DNA of 21,318 bases from CAYSRM01 sp964475205 (GTDB taxonomy: Bacteria > Verrucomicrobiota > Kiritimatiellia > UBA8416 > CAYSRM01). The position numbers were made by a program, and so were the translations under genes. Shown here one piece after another: positions 7,912-15,018 of the stretch; the stretch's first letter is position 1, and every line of letters begins with the position of its first letter. The stretch is from assembly GCA_964475205.1 (NCBI GenBank), contig CAYYVQ010000056.1, forward strand, positions 1-21,318, read 5' to 3'. The notes under the pieces were generated by a model that searched no databases, was not told the origin of the DNA, and saw only the letters and a program-made list of their open reading frames with translations.

Positions 7912-9258
7912 ATGAATTCGTGTCACACAGCTAAAGCATTTGCATTTGTCACCGCGCTACTGGCAGTAGCCGCGACGGCAAACGCGGCAACCGAAACCGA
8001 AGCTCAGAGAGCCGAAATACGCATTGAGACATCTCCACCGGAAGCCATAGTATCATGCGACGGCGTTGTCGGCGGCAAATCCCCTGTTACCATATCCAAT
8101 CTGCGTCCCGGGAAACACCTGGTAGTGGCAAAGAAAAAAAATTACCACGATGCAAGGACTGCCGTGACGTTAGAGCCCCGTCAGAAAACTACAATGAGCA
8201 TGGAACTGGAACCTGTAAAAGCGCTGATGCTGGTACATTCAAAACCGTCCGGGGCAGAAGTTCAAATAGACGGCGCTTTCATGGGACATACACCCCTGCT
8301 CCTCACCGATCTTACGCTGGGGCGTTATGAAATGACCCTCAGCAGCCCCGGCTATGCGTCCAAAACAGTTACGTTGAATCTTGACGACAGGACACCTCGC
8401 AAACACGAGATCTCGCTGACATCCACATCAGCAGATCTGGTCATAAGTTCCGAACCCTCCGGCGCAAAGGTTCTTCTTAACAACCTCGATATGGGGCTCA
8501 CGCCATGCACATTGGAACGCGTACCCAATGGCCGCAATACCCTGACCATTCTTAAAGAAGGATATGAAACCTACGAAGACACCATAACACTGCAACAGGG
8601 AAAACAAAACGAAATCAGTATCCGGCTTGACCCGATCCCGGCAGAACTGGAAATCGTGTCCCTGCCGCCCAAAGCAAGAATCTATTTTGAAAACGAACGG
8701 GCCGGAACTACGCCTGTTACGCTTTCCGATCTCGACCCTGGCCAATACAGAATAAGAGCCGAACTCGAAGGATATGCCCCTCTCTCCCGTACAATAACAC
8801 TGGAACATGGCGACAAGAAAACAGAAGAGTTCCGTCTTGAAAAGAACAGCGGAACAGTACGAATTGTAACTATTCCTTCAAACGTGGAGGTCAGCATAGA
8901 CGGCGACCCGCAGGGAAAAACCAGGCTCAATCTCGAGGCTGAGAATAATAAGTCCGATCCCCTGATACTGAAACCGATATCGGCAGGCGCACATGAGGTT
9001 ACGCTGAAGAAAAAGGGATATCATGACCACACTTTTCAGATTGAGGTGGAAAAAGGGAAAACCACGACATTGCAAAAGACACTTAAGAAGGATTTTCGAT
9101 TAGACTATATGGTCGAAACAACTACCGGCACCTACCGGGGAATGCTTGTAGAAATAAGGAGGGACGGAACAGTCCGTCTTGAAGTTAAGCCTGGCACCAT
9201 AATGACCTTTCCCGCAGAAAGAATCCGCGTAAGGCGGCCTATCAGTCCGGATAATTAG
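7912..9258 (+). CDS. Secreted protein with five PEGA repeats
   Basis: A signal peptide occupies residues 1-25 (hydrophobic AFAFVTALLAVAATANA, likely cut after Ala-Asn-Ala). Five tandem PEGA-type beta-sandwich repeats follow at about 34-100, 103-170, 174-240, 244-310 and 314-392. Each has a Pro-x-x-Ala-x-(Val/Ile) strand, an x-G-x-T/S-P turn, a (P/L)G-(K/R/Q) strand and a GY before the last strands. Repeat 5 carries a short insertion (LEAENNKSD). The last 45 residues (398-442) form a separate small beta-rich module with YRGMLVEIRRDG. PEGA domains are common in envelope-associated proteins and are often thought to bind the wall or other surface proteins. The start is well supported by GGAG seven bases before ATG. 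It follows the FHA gene, probably as its partner. Its 3' end overlaps the minus-strand DUF192 gene by 17 bp. Confidence 0.9.
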   Translation: MNSCHTAKAFAFVTALLAVAATANAATETEAQRAEIRIETSPPEAIVSCDGVVGGKSPVTISNLRPGKHLVVAKKKNYHDARTAVTLEPRQKTTMSMELEPVKALMLVHSKPSGAEVQIDGAFMGHTPLLLTDLTLGRYEMTLSSPGYASKTVTLNLDDRTPRKHEISLTSTSADLVISSEPSGAKVLLNNLDMGLTPCTLERVPNGRNTLTILKEGYETYEDTITLQQGKQNEISIRLDPIPAELEIVSLPPKARIYFENERAGTTPVTLSDLDPGQYRIRAELEGYAPLSRTITLEHGDKKTEEFRLEKNSGTVRIVTIPSNVEVSIDGDPQGKTRLNLEAENNKSDPLILKPISAGAHEVTLKKKGYHDHTFQIEVEKGKTTTLQKTLKKDFRLDYMVETTTGTYRGMLVEIRRDGTVRLEVKPGTIMTFPAERIRVRRPISPDN

Positions 9259-9601
9259 CTTGTATGTTGAGCTTAGCTCCGATGGCCGCGGCCCCGGATC
9301 CTAGCCAGCCGGACTCAACCTCAACCACGGAATGAGCGCCTTTCCCGCCATGTACGATTTGAAACGGCTTCACATCTTTTCGATAACACGTAACCCGCAT
9401 GTTCGAATCCAGAAAGATAAGATCAAGTTTGAATCGCATAAAAAACGTGTGAATAACCGGCGCAGGCTCAAGGTATAATCCCTCACCTTGGGGGAAATGT
9501 TTTCGACCCAGCAATCCTTTCATTCTCTGGAACGATCCGACAGCAACAAAAAGCCGTTCTACAAGGATTTCGTCGTTGCAAAGAAGCGACGCCTGCTTCA
9601 T
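9242..9601 (-). CDS. DUF192 family protein
   Basis: A 119-residue protein of the DUF192 family. The family signature is clear: RMKGLLGR at 26-33, GEGLYLEP at 39-46, and IHTFFMRFKLDLIFLD at 50-65, followed by VTCYRKDVKPF and the GAHSVVEVESG block. The biochemical function of the family is unknown. Many members are exported, but this one has no signal peptide. The ATG overlaps the stop of the preceding two-helix protein gene in an ATGA arrangement (9598-9601), and no ribosome site is nearby, so translation probably depends on re-initiation. It is the last gene of the long minus-strand run and overlaps the PEGA gene tail to tail. Confidence 0.88.
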   Translation of the reverse strand: MKQASLLCNDEILVERLFVAVGSFQRMKGLLGRKHFPQGEGLYLEPAPVIHTFFMRFKLDLIFLDSNMRVTCYRKDVKPFQIVHGGKGAHSVVEVESGWLGSGAAAIGAKLNIQANYPD

Positions 9602-9786
9602 TTCAACAGTGAACCTATTATCACGCCTGTTATTACAAAGGCCAGATATATCAACGCGCTCATACCGTCTATGGACAGGTCAATCCCGGGAATCAACCTC
9701 ACGCTGGCATGCTTGCCGGCATTCGCGACAAAGACAATCGCGCAGGCAGCAATAAGAATTAATGCCCACAGCATTCTCTTACTCAT
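9598..9786 (-). CDS. Small two-helix membrane protein (LapA/DUF1049-like)
   Basis: A 62-residue protein with two predicted transmembrane helices (about 5-22, MLWALILIAACAIVFVAN, and about 44-61, ALIYLAFVITGVIIGSLL) joined by a short polar loop. The arrangement, including the G-x-x-x-G near the second helix, resembles LapA/DUF1049 proteins. It lacks the usual charged C-terminal tail, so the family call is tentative. Translation is well supported: GGAGG lies seven bases before the ATG, within the end of the CoaC gene. Its ATG overlaps the CoaC stop and its stop overlaps the DUF192 start, both as ATGA. Confidence 0.75.
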   Translation of the reverse strand: MSKRMLWALILIAACAIVFVANAGKHASVRLIPGIDLSIDGMSALIYLAFVITGVIIGSLLK

Positions 9787-10337
9787 CGGCTATCCTCCAT
9801 TTTTTCTTTTATGACCCTTATAATAGCATCAATAGCAGCCAGTCTGCCCCTGCCCCGGTATCCGCATGCCAGGTATCCGGATTCAGTATCGATAACCTCT
9901 ATCCCTCTCTTTCTCAAAGTCGCAACGTTGGCCTGCGTAGCTCTATTATCCCACATTTTCTCGTTCATTGCAGGAGCAATAACTTTCGGGGCGGCTGTTG
10001 CCAGAAAACTGCACGTCAGAAGATCGTCGGCAATACCGTTGGCCGCCTTGGCCAAAACGTTAGCGGTACAAGGCGCGATCACAAACACGTCCGCGATGTC
10101 GGCGAGTCCTATATGTTCAGGATTCCATCGCCCCGGAGTGTCGAACATTGCCATGGCAACCGGGTTGCCGGACAACGTGCGAAACGTCAGTTCTCCCACA
10201 AATTTGCCGGCCGCCTCGGTCATGACCACTTGTACGTTCCATTCTTCATCAGTCATACTACGCACAAGCCCTGCGGCCTTGTATGCTGCAATTGACCCGG
10301 TTACTCCCAAAACCACGGTTTTAGCTTTTTTCTTCAT
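9783..10337 (-). CDS. coaC: Phosphopantothenoylcysteine decarboxylase (CoaC only)
   Basis: This flavoprotein decarboxylates 4'-phospho-N-pantothenoylcysteine to 4'-phosphopantetheine in coenzyme A synthesis. The Rossmann-like HFCD fold begins with VVLGVTGSIAAYKAA at 8-22. The catalytic His75 lies in HIGLAD, PAMNEKMW is at 122-129, and the substrate flap ACGYRGRGR is at 157-165. At 184 residues it covers only the N-terminal half of the usual bifunctional CoaBC. The frame stops right after the flap, and nothing downstream looks like the CoaB synthetase. CoaB must be encoded elsewhere. It lies 9 bases after gmk, the usual position for coaBC, but without rpoZ between them. Its stop overlaps the next ATG by 4 bases. 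Confidence 0.92.
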   Translation of the reverse strand: MKKKAKTVVLGVTGSIAAYKAAGLVRSMTDEEWNVQVVMTEAAGKFVGELTFRTLSGNPVAMAMFDTPGRWNPEHIGLADIADVFVIAPCTANVLAKAANGIADDLLTCSFLATAAPKVIAPAMNEKMWDNRATQANVATLRKRGIEVIDTESGYLACGYRGRGRLAAIDAIIRVIKEKMEDSR

Positions 10338-10346
10338 ATTATCATA

Positions 10347-10964
10347 TTACCAACAATCTCTCCCGGCATCATGCCAGTTATGACGCAAAATTGAAACCAG
10401 CCGACCGTAAGCCATATCCAGTTGATCGTTTACCACCACGTAAGAGAATTCATCCGTGCTTTTCATCTCCTCTAATGCATTCTTAAGCCGTAGCTCCATA
10501 TCTTCAGCCCTGTCCTCCCCCCTTTTCAACAGACGGTCCCGGAGGTCTTCAGCGCTATCCACGGTAATAAAGATATCAACCATGGCATTCTCCAAGGCGG
10601 CATCATATTTCACACTATCTCTGATCTGCCGCGCGCCCTGCACATCTATATCAAGAAGGACGCTCCTGCCTTCAGACAGGCTTTTTGAAACCGTTTCCTT
10701 CAAAGTGCCGTACCTGTGCCCGTGGACTTGCGCATACTCCAAAAACCGGCCTTTCTCTATCAGTTTGTCAAATTCCTCTTCGGAAACAAAATAATAATCT
10801 CTGCCATCTTCCTCGTTGCCCCTTCTGGGCCGGGTCGTGCATGATATCGAGTATTCAATGTCGTCAAATTCAGCTAGAAGCTTTCTGCACAAAGTTGTTT
10901 TACCCCCGCCCGATGGCGCTGAGATCACGATCAGAAGCGGTTTTTTATGTCGTCCAGTGTCCAC
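10347..10964 (-). CDS. gmk: Guanylate kinase
   Basis: Phosphorylates GMP (and dGMP) with ATP to give GDP, in the cytoplasm. The P-loop SAPSGGGKTTL lies near the N-terminus. It is followed by the GMP-binding CTTRPRRGNEEDGRDYYFV, the EYAQVHGHRYGT segment and VLLDIDVQGARQI, all hallmarks of Gmk. The open frame reaches an ATG at 10992-10994, but I prefer the GTG at 10962-10964. A GAGGG sits six bases before that GTG, and it gives 205 residues, the usual size, starting VDTGRHKKPLL. The ATG version would begin with a Gly/Arg-rich stretch that is itself a ribosome-site-like sequence (GGGGGAGGAG). Its neighbours yicC and coaC match the widely conserved yicC-gmk-coaBC order. Confidence 0.95.
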   Translation of the reverse strand: MDTGRHKKPLLIVISAPSGGGKTTLCRKLLAEFDDIEYSISCTTRPRRGNEEDGRDYYFVSEEEFDKLIEKGRFLEYAQVHGHRYGTLKETVSKSLSEGRSVLLDIDVQGARQIRDSVKYDAALENAMVDIFITVDSAEDLRDRLLKRGEDRAEDMELRLKNALEEMKSTDEFSYVVVNDQLDMAYGRLVSILRHNWHDAGRDCW

Positions 10965-10966
10965 CT

Positions 10967-11083
10967 TTACCCTCGAAACTCCTCCCCCGCGCATCCGGGA
11001 TGCTTCCTGCCGCTACCCCGGAAGATCGACCCGCGTCTTTTTTTATCATTGGCCGCTCCGCATCGGCATCGGACCTTCATCAT
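10967..11083 (-). CDS. Possible 38-codon basic small protein between yicC and gmk
   Basis: The gap between yicC and gmk contains one complete frame, ATG 11081-11083 to TAA 10967-10969. It encodes 38 residues that begin MMKVRCRCGAAND and end CAGEEFRG. It starts seven bases after the yicC stop, with GGAG (from the last yicC codon) ten bases upstream. It ends two bases before the preferred gmk GTG. It is strongly basic and has three Cys (Cys-x-Cys near residues 6-8 and one at 31). I do not recognise a family. It may be a real tiny gene, or just untranslated leader of gmk; it is much shorter than RemA/DUF370, which often sits here in other bacteria. Confidence 0.25.
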   Translation of the reverse strand: MMKVRCRCGAANDKKRRGSIFRGSGRKHPGCAGEEFRG

Positions 11084-11090
11084 TTATTCT

Positions 11091-11978
11091 TTACTCCACA
11101 TTCTGGACCTGTTCCTTAACCGAATCAAGCTCCGCCTTGAAATCAATTACAAACTTGCTTATTTTCAAGTCCCCGGCCTTTGCCGCTACAGTGTTGATTT
11201 CACGGAGCAGTTCCTGGCACACAAAATCCATTTTCTTGCCTACAGGAGGTTTTGATCTCAGCAACGATCTGAACTGCTTCAAATGGCTTCCAAGTCTCAC
11301 CGTCTCCTCTTCAATGCTTAAGCGTTCCGCAAACGACGCAAGCTGACGCATAACCTCAGAATCCCGGCTCGACCCCTGGAGACCGAGATCCTTCATTTTC
11401 CTGTTCAAAGATTCTTTCTGTTTCCTGCTGTTGACAGGAGCCCGACGCTTTATGGACAGGACCTGCTCCTCAAGTTTTTCTGTTCTCCGGGATATATCTT
11501 TTTCAAGTTCCCTGCCTTCCGCCCGCCTTGTCGCGGCCAGTTCCTTCACGGCAAGAGAAAGAGCGCGCTCAAGCGCAGGCCATATGGATTCGTGCGCATC
11601 GGAATGCCTGGTGATGGTAATTACATCCGGTAGCTGCAACAGAAAAGCCATATCGGTTTCCCGGGTTTCTATACTCAAATCTTCCGCCGTCTTTCTGATT
11701 TCCCTGAGATACTTGCCGGCAACTCCCCGGTTAATTTTCACGTCTCTCACATCGGCGCCGTCGCTGCCGCTGATTCTTATATTCCCGATGATGCGTCCCC
11801 GCGAAAATTCTCGTTGCATTATCTCATAACAGCGAGCCTCCAGCGGAGCCAGGGAACGGGGCAAAGATAGATTAATGTCCAGTTGTTTCCTGTTTACGGA
11901 CCCCAGTTCAACCGCCACCCTGACGCCTTTCACTGTGCACTCTCCGATACCATAGCCCGTCATACTTCGAAGTCCCAT
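11091..11978 (-). CDS. yicC: YicC family endoribonuclease
   Basis: A member of the YicC/YloC family; members characterised in E. coli and Bacillus are endoribonucleases linked to RNA turnover. The N-terminal SMTGYG block is present, followed by the ELGSVNRKQLDINLSLP strand region. A long coiled-coil middle includes ELEKDISRRTEKLEEQV. The C-terminal conserved part runs GKKMDFVCQELLREINT, AKAGDLKIS, then VIDFKAELDSVKEQVQNVE. Length 295 is typical. GAGG five bases before the ATG supports the start. It lies 20 bases after prfB, and upstream of gmk as in many genomes. Confidence 0.95.
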   Translation of the reverse strand: MGLRSMTGYGIGECTVKGVRVAVELGSVNRKQLDINLSLPRSLAPLEARCYEIMQREFSRGRIIGNIRISGSDGADVRDVKINRGVAGKYLREIRKTAEDLSIETRETDMAFLLQLPDVITITRHSDAHESIWPALERALSLAVKELAATRRAEGRELEKDISRRTEKLEEQVLSIKRRAPVNSRKQKESLNRKMKDLGLQGSSRDSEVMRQLASFAERLSIEEETVRLGSHLKQFRSLLRSKPPVGKKMDFVCQELLREINTVAAKAGDLKISKFVIDFKAELDSVKEQVQNVE

Positions 11979-11998
11979 TACAACCTCACCCTCTTGCG

Positions 11999-13115
11999 CT
12001 ATTTTTTTTCAAGGGATTGCTTCAGATACGCCTCAATGAATTCATCAAGATCACCGTCAAGGACTGCGTCCACGTTTCCTTTTTCAAGATTCGTCCTGTG
12101 ATCCTTAGCCATGCGATAAGGCTGGAGCACATACGAGCGTATCTGGCTTCCCCATGCAATCTCACCTTTCTGACCATAGAAACGTTCCATCTCCTTGAGT
12201 TTTTGATCCATATTAAGCTCATGAACCTTCGCCTTAAGCATATTAAACGCCTTGCTCCTGTTCATATGCTGCGATCGTTCAGCCTGGCAGGCCACAACAA
12301 TGCCTGAAGGGATATGAGTGATCCTGACTGCTGAATCCGTGGTGTTAACATGCTGACCGCCTGCCCCGCTGGACCTGTATGTGTCCACCCGAATGTCCTC
12401 ATCATTGATTTCAACATCGACATCCTCTGTCAGCTCAGCCACAACGTCAAGAGCGGCAAACGAAGTATGTCTTCGACTGTTGGCATCAAACGGGCTGATC
12501 CTGACAAGTCGATGAACACCACGTTCGGCTTTCAAATGGCCATACGCATATAAGCCCTTGACCAGGAAGCTAACCCTTTTTATTCCCGCTTCGTCGCCGG
12601 ACTGGTATTCCAGCATCTCCCGCTCGAAACCTTTTTTCTCGCAATACTTGTCGTACATCCTGAAAAGCATTTCTGCCCAATCACAGGATTCGGTGCCCCC
12701 CGCTCCGGCATGCAGTGTCAGGTAAGCATTATTAGCGTCATACTTGCCGTTAAGAAGCGATTGGAACTCAATCCGGGAACATACCTCCTCCGACTCAGAC
12801 AGACATTTCATGGCATCGGAAACTGCCTGTTTTCTGGCTTCGTCTTCAGATTCGCTTTCGGCTATTTCAAGAAGAACATCGGCTTCTTCGATCAGTTCCT
12901 CAAGCCGTTCAAAGGGTTCTATCACCGTCCGCAACCTGTTGGACTCGTCTATTACAGAACGCGCGGAGGCCTGATTTTCCCAGAAATCCGGCTTGGTTGT
13001 CTCGCCCTCAAGACTGCGCAGCGAACTTCTTTTTTCTCCGATGTCAAAGATACCCCCGCATCTCTTCCAACGTGTTCCTCAAAATCTCAAGCCGTTCCTT
13101 TGCATCTTCAATCAT
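11999..13115 (-). CDS. prfB: Peptide chain release factor 2, +1 programmed frameshift
   Basis: RF2 releases the peptide at UGA and UAA codons on the ribosome. The gene is split in two frames. ATG 13113-13115 (GGAGG upstream) opens 23 codons, MIEDAKERLE to MRGYL, that end at an in-frame TGA (13044-13046). Skipping one base (13046) puts the ribosome into the frame that continues DIGEKRSSLRSLEG to the TAG at 11999. The product is therefore complement(join(11999..13045,13047..13115)), 371 residues. The anticodon-like SPF is at 207-209 and the catalytic GGQ at 252-254, almost the same positions as in E. coli RF2 (205-207 and 250-252). Low RF2 makes UGA decoding slow and favours the shift, so the protein sets its own level. 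It sits between lnt and yicC in the minus-strand run. Confidence 0.96.
13043..13058 (-). promoter_or_regulatory. RF2 programmed frameshift signal
   Basis: On the minus strand this reads CGGGGGTATCTTTGAC. The GGGGG run acts as an internal Shine-Dalgarno-like element just upstream of the CTT slip codon. TGA follows, with C as the next base, the weak UGAC stop context. It matches the E. coli prfB site except for C in place of A before the G run. The reading frames on both sides fit RF2 only if the +1 shift occurs. Confidence 0.95.
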
Positions 13116-13167
13116 CTTGCCCTCCATTCCTTCCATTTATACTGAGTAAAACTCTGTTTCCACCGAT

Positions 13168-14988
13168 TCAACCCGCTTCTTCGCCGGTCTGTCGCTTACC
13201 TTTATCCCTGCGCCATCTAAACAACAAAGTTCCCGCATAAATTATTGAAACCACTGCACAAGGCCACGCAAAAAACAAGTCTCCAAATCGTGTATATAAG
13301 GTTCGGGTATCACTCCGTTTCTTGAACTTGATACGGTAGGAATCTGTGCCTTCGAACGGGCTGATCTCAGAATCTTTCAATTCAAAAGCGTCGATTCTGC
13401 CAACCGGATCAATGTGGCATGTTATCCCAGTATTAGCACACCGTATTGCCGGCGTCCTGTTTTCCACGCAACGGAAAACACAGTGGCTCAAATGTTGTTC
13501 AGATCCGGCAGATCCGTCAAACCATGCGTCATTAGTCTGATTGACCAGTATTTCGGCGCCTTTAAGCACAGCATTTCGAGCTAAATAAGGAAAAACATCC
13601 TCAAAACAGATAAGAACGGAAAATTTCGCTTTTGCTCCTCCTGATTTCACTCCTTCCGTCCCGCCGCTGCCGTTTCCTTCTCCCTGGCCGCTGTTCGTAA
13701 TGTCCAAGCCGCCTTCCGCGCCTTCTGCGAAGACATCAGGTCTGCTCACTTCCAGTTCAAATACAACGCCTGTCTTCCCTGGCGTGCAACTCCATCCCAG
13801 GGGGGCAAAGCGTTTTACAAGAGGAACAACATTTTCAAGGGGAATGTATTCTCCGAAAGGCACCAAGTGCTTTTTTCTATAGAAATTCTGAATATCTCCC
13901 AACCTGTCAAAAAGAAATGAGCTATTGTAATATAGGTTCTCGCCGCCCCTGGGAACCGCTTCCATTGCGCCCACAAGAATCGGTCCGAACTCACGAGAAA
14001 GATTTTTCACAAAGTCCATAGCATATTCATCCCGGAAACTGGACTCGACTCCAAGGTAGCCCGGCACTGATGTTTCAGGCCATATCACAAGGTCGGGTTT
14101 GCCGATAGACGCAACCTGGGTGTAATGTTCAAGCTTATCATATATTTTCAAGACATAGTCAGGGCGGCCCGACCATTTTTTGTCCTGGGAAATCCCTGGC
14201 TGGACGCAGGTAATATGCGCTTCGGGTTCGCGCATCATATTCCGGTCGTTCATCCGGGCCATGCGCACCCCGAAAAACCAGAAAAAAAGCCATGCCAACA
14301 ACCCGACCATAAGCTCCAGGTGCATTCCCCTGGAAGATCCGCGGCTTCGGCAACGAACAACGATTCTTATGGTCGTTAAAGCTATTGCCGCGTTGACAAA
14401 GACCATCAGCCCTGACACAAGATACACCCCGCCTATCTCTGCGAATTGGATAAACGCAATTTTCTGGTACTGACTGACCCCCAGCCCGTTCCAGGGAAAG
14501 CCTGAAAAAAGAACAGAACGGAAAAACTCCAGGCCTACCCAGAATGCCGTTACCGCCGCCATAACCCCGAGACCGCGGACACTGGAGTGAAACCAGCCTA
14601 CTCCTCCATGCCCTGCGTCGCCGGAGTCGCTTACCGGCCAACGTCTTATTGCATGTGAACTGAGCCATGCGAAAAAAGCAAAAAAGAGGGCGCAATAAAA
14701 GGAAAGCGCAATCCATGCAAGCGCTACCATAGGCAGATAGCCCCACGTATCATGAAGGGAAAGAAGCCATGAGAGGCTTATGAGCCAGAAAAACAAACCC
14801 GTCAGCAGTCCCAGATAAAAACATTGTCCAGGCCTTGTCCACCGGCACAACAGCAAAAGTGGAATCAGACCAATCCATGCAGCCTCTGGACTCTCAAACG
14901 GGGGATATGCCGTTGCAAGAAGGACCCCGGTTATAACTGACGCCAGAATGCGGGCAACAACCGGACGGTATATTCTCTTAATCTTCAA
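13168..14988 (-). CDS. lnt: Apolipoprotein N-acyltransferase
   Basis: An inner-membrane enzyme that adds the third acyl chain to the N-terminal Cys of lipoproteins. The first 245 residues contain about seven hydrophobic segments. A periplasmic nitrilase domain follows with Glu305 in WPETS, Lys372 in RKKHLVPFGEYIP and Cys461 in ICFEDVFP, the Glu-Lys-Cys triad. A last hydrophobic helix is near 580-595. The protein starts with TTG (14986-14988) and has AGGG about eight bases upstream. At 606 residues it is long for Lnt (about 510). Much of the extra length is a Gly/Glu/Ser-rich insertion at about 415-455, between the catalytic Lys and Cys: 89 residues separate them here against 52 in E. coli. 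It lies 30 bases after secA and about 52 bases before prfB. Confidence 0.94.
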   Translation of the reverse strand: MKIKRIYRPVVARILASVITGVLLATAYPPFESPEAAWIGLIPLLLLCRWTRPGQCFYLGLLTGLFFWLISLSWLLSLHDTWGYLPMVALAWIALSFYCALFFAFFAWLSSHAIRRWPVSDSGDAGHGGVGWFHSSVRGLGVMAAVTAFWVGLEFFRSVLFSGFPWNGLGVSQYQKIAFIQFAEIGGVYLVSGLMVFVNAAIALTTIRIVVRCRSRGSSRGMHLELMVGLLAWLFFWFFGVRMARMNDRNMMREPEAHITCVQPGISQDKKWSGRPDYVLKIYDKLEHYTQVASIGKPDLVIWPETSVPGYLGVESSFRDEYAMDFVKNLSREFGPILVGAMEAVPRGGENLYYNSSFLFDRLGDIQNFYRKKHLVPFGEYIPLENVVPLVKRFAPLGWSCTPGKTGVVFELEVSRPDVFAEGAEGGLDITNSGQGEGNGSGGTEGVKSGGAKAKFSVLICFEDVFPYLARNAVLKGAEILVNQTNDAWFDGSAGSEQHLSHCVFRCVENRTPAIRCANTGITCHIDPVGRIDAFELKDSEISPFEGTDSYRIKFKKRSDTRTLYTRFGDLFFAWPCAVVSIIYAGTLLFRWRRDKGKRQTGEEAG

Positions 14989-15018
14989 TGTCCTGTCCCT
15001 TACGCGGGTCTCTGCAGA

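Noticed and set aside
9762..10383. Plus-strand open frames opposite coaC and the gmk end
   Set aside because: Antisense shadows of well-supported genes, without their own start signals.
12935..13140. prfB as a broken gene (pseudogene)
   Set aside because: The stop and frame change coincide exactly with the known RF2 regulatory site, so this is programmed, not damage.
14159..14746. Minus-strand 195-codon frame
   Set aside because: Alternative frame within lnt; the lnt frame carries the conserved residues.
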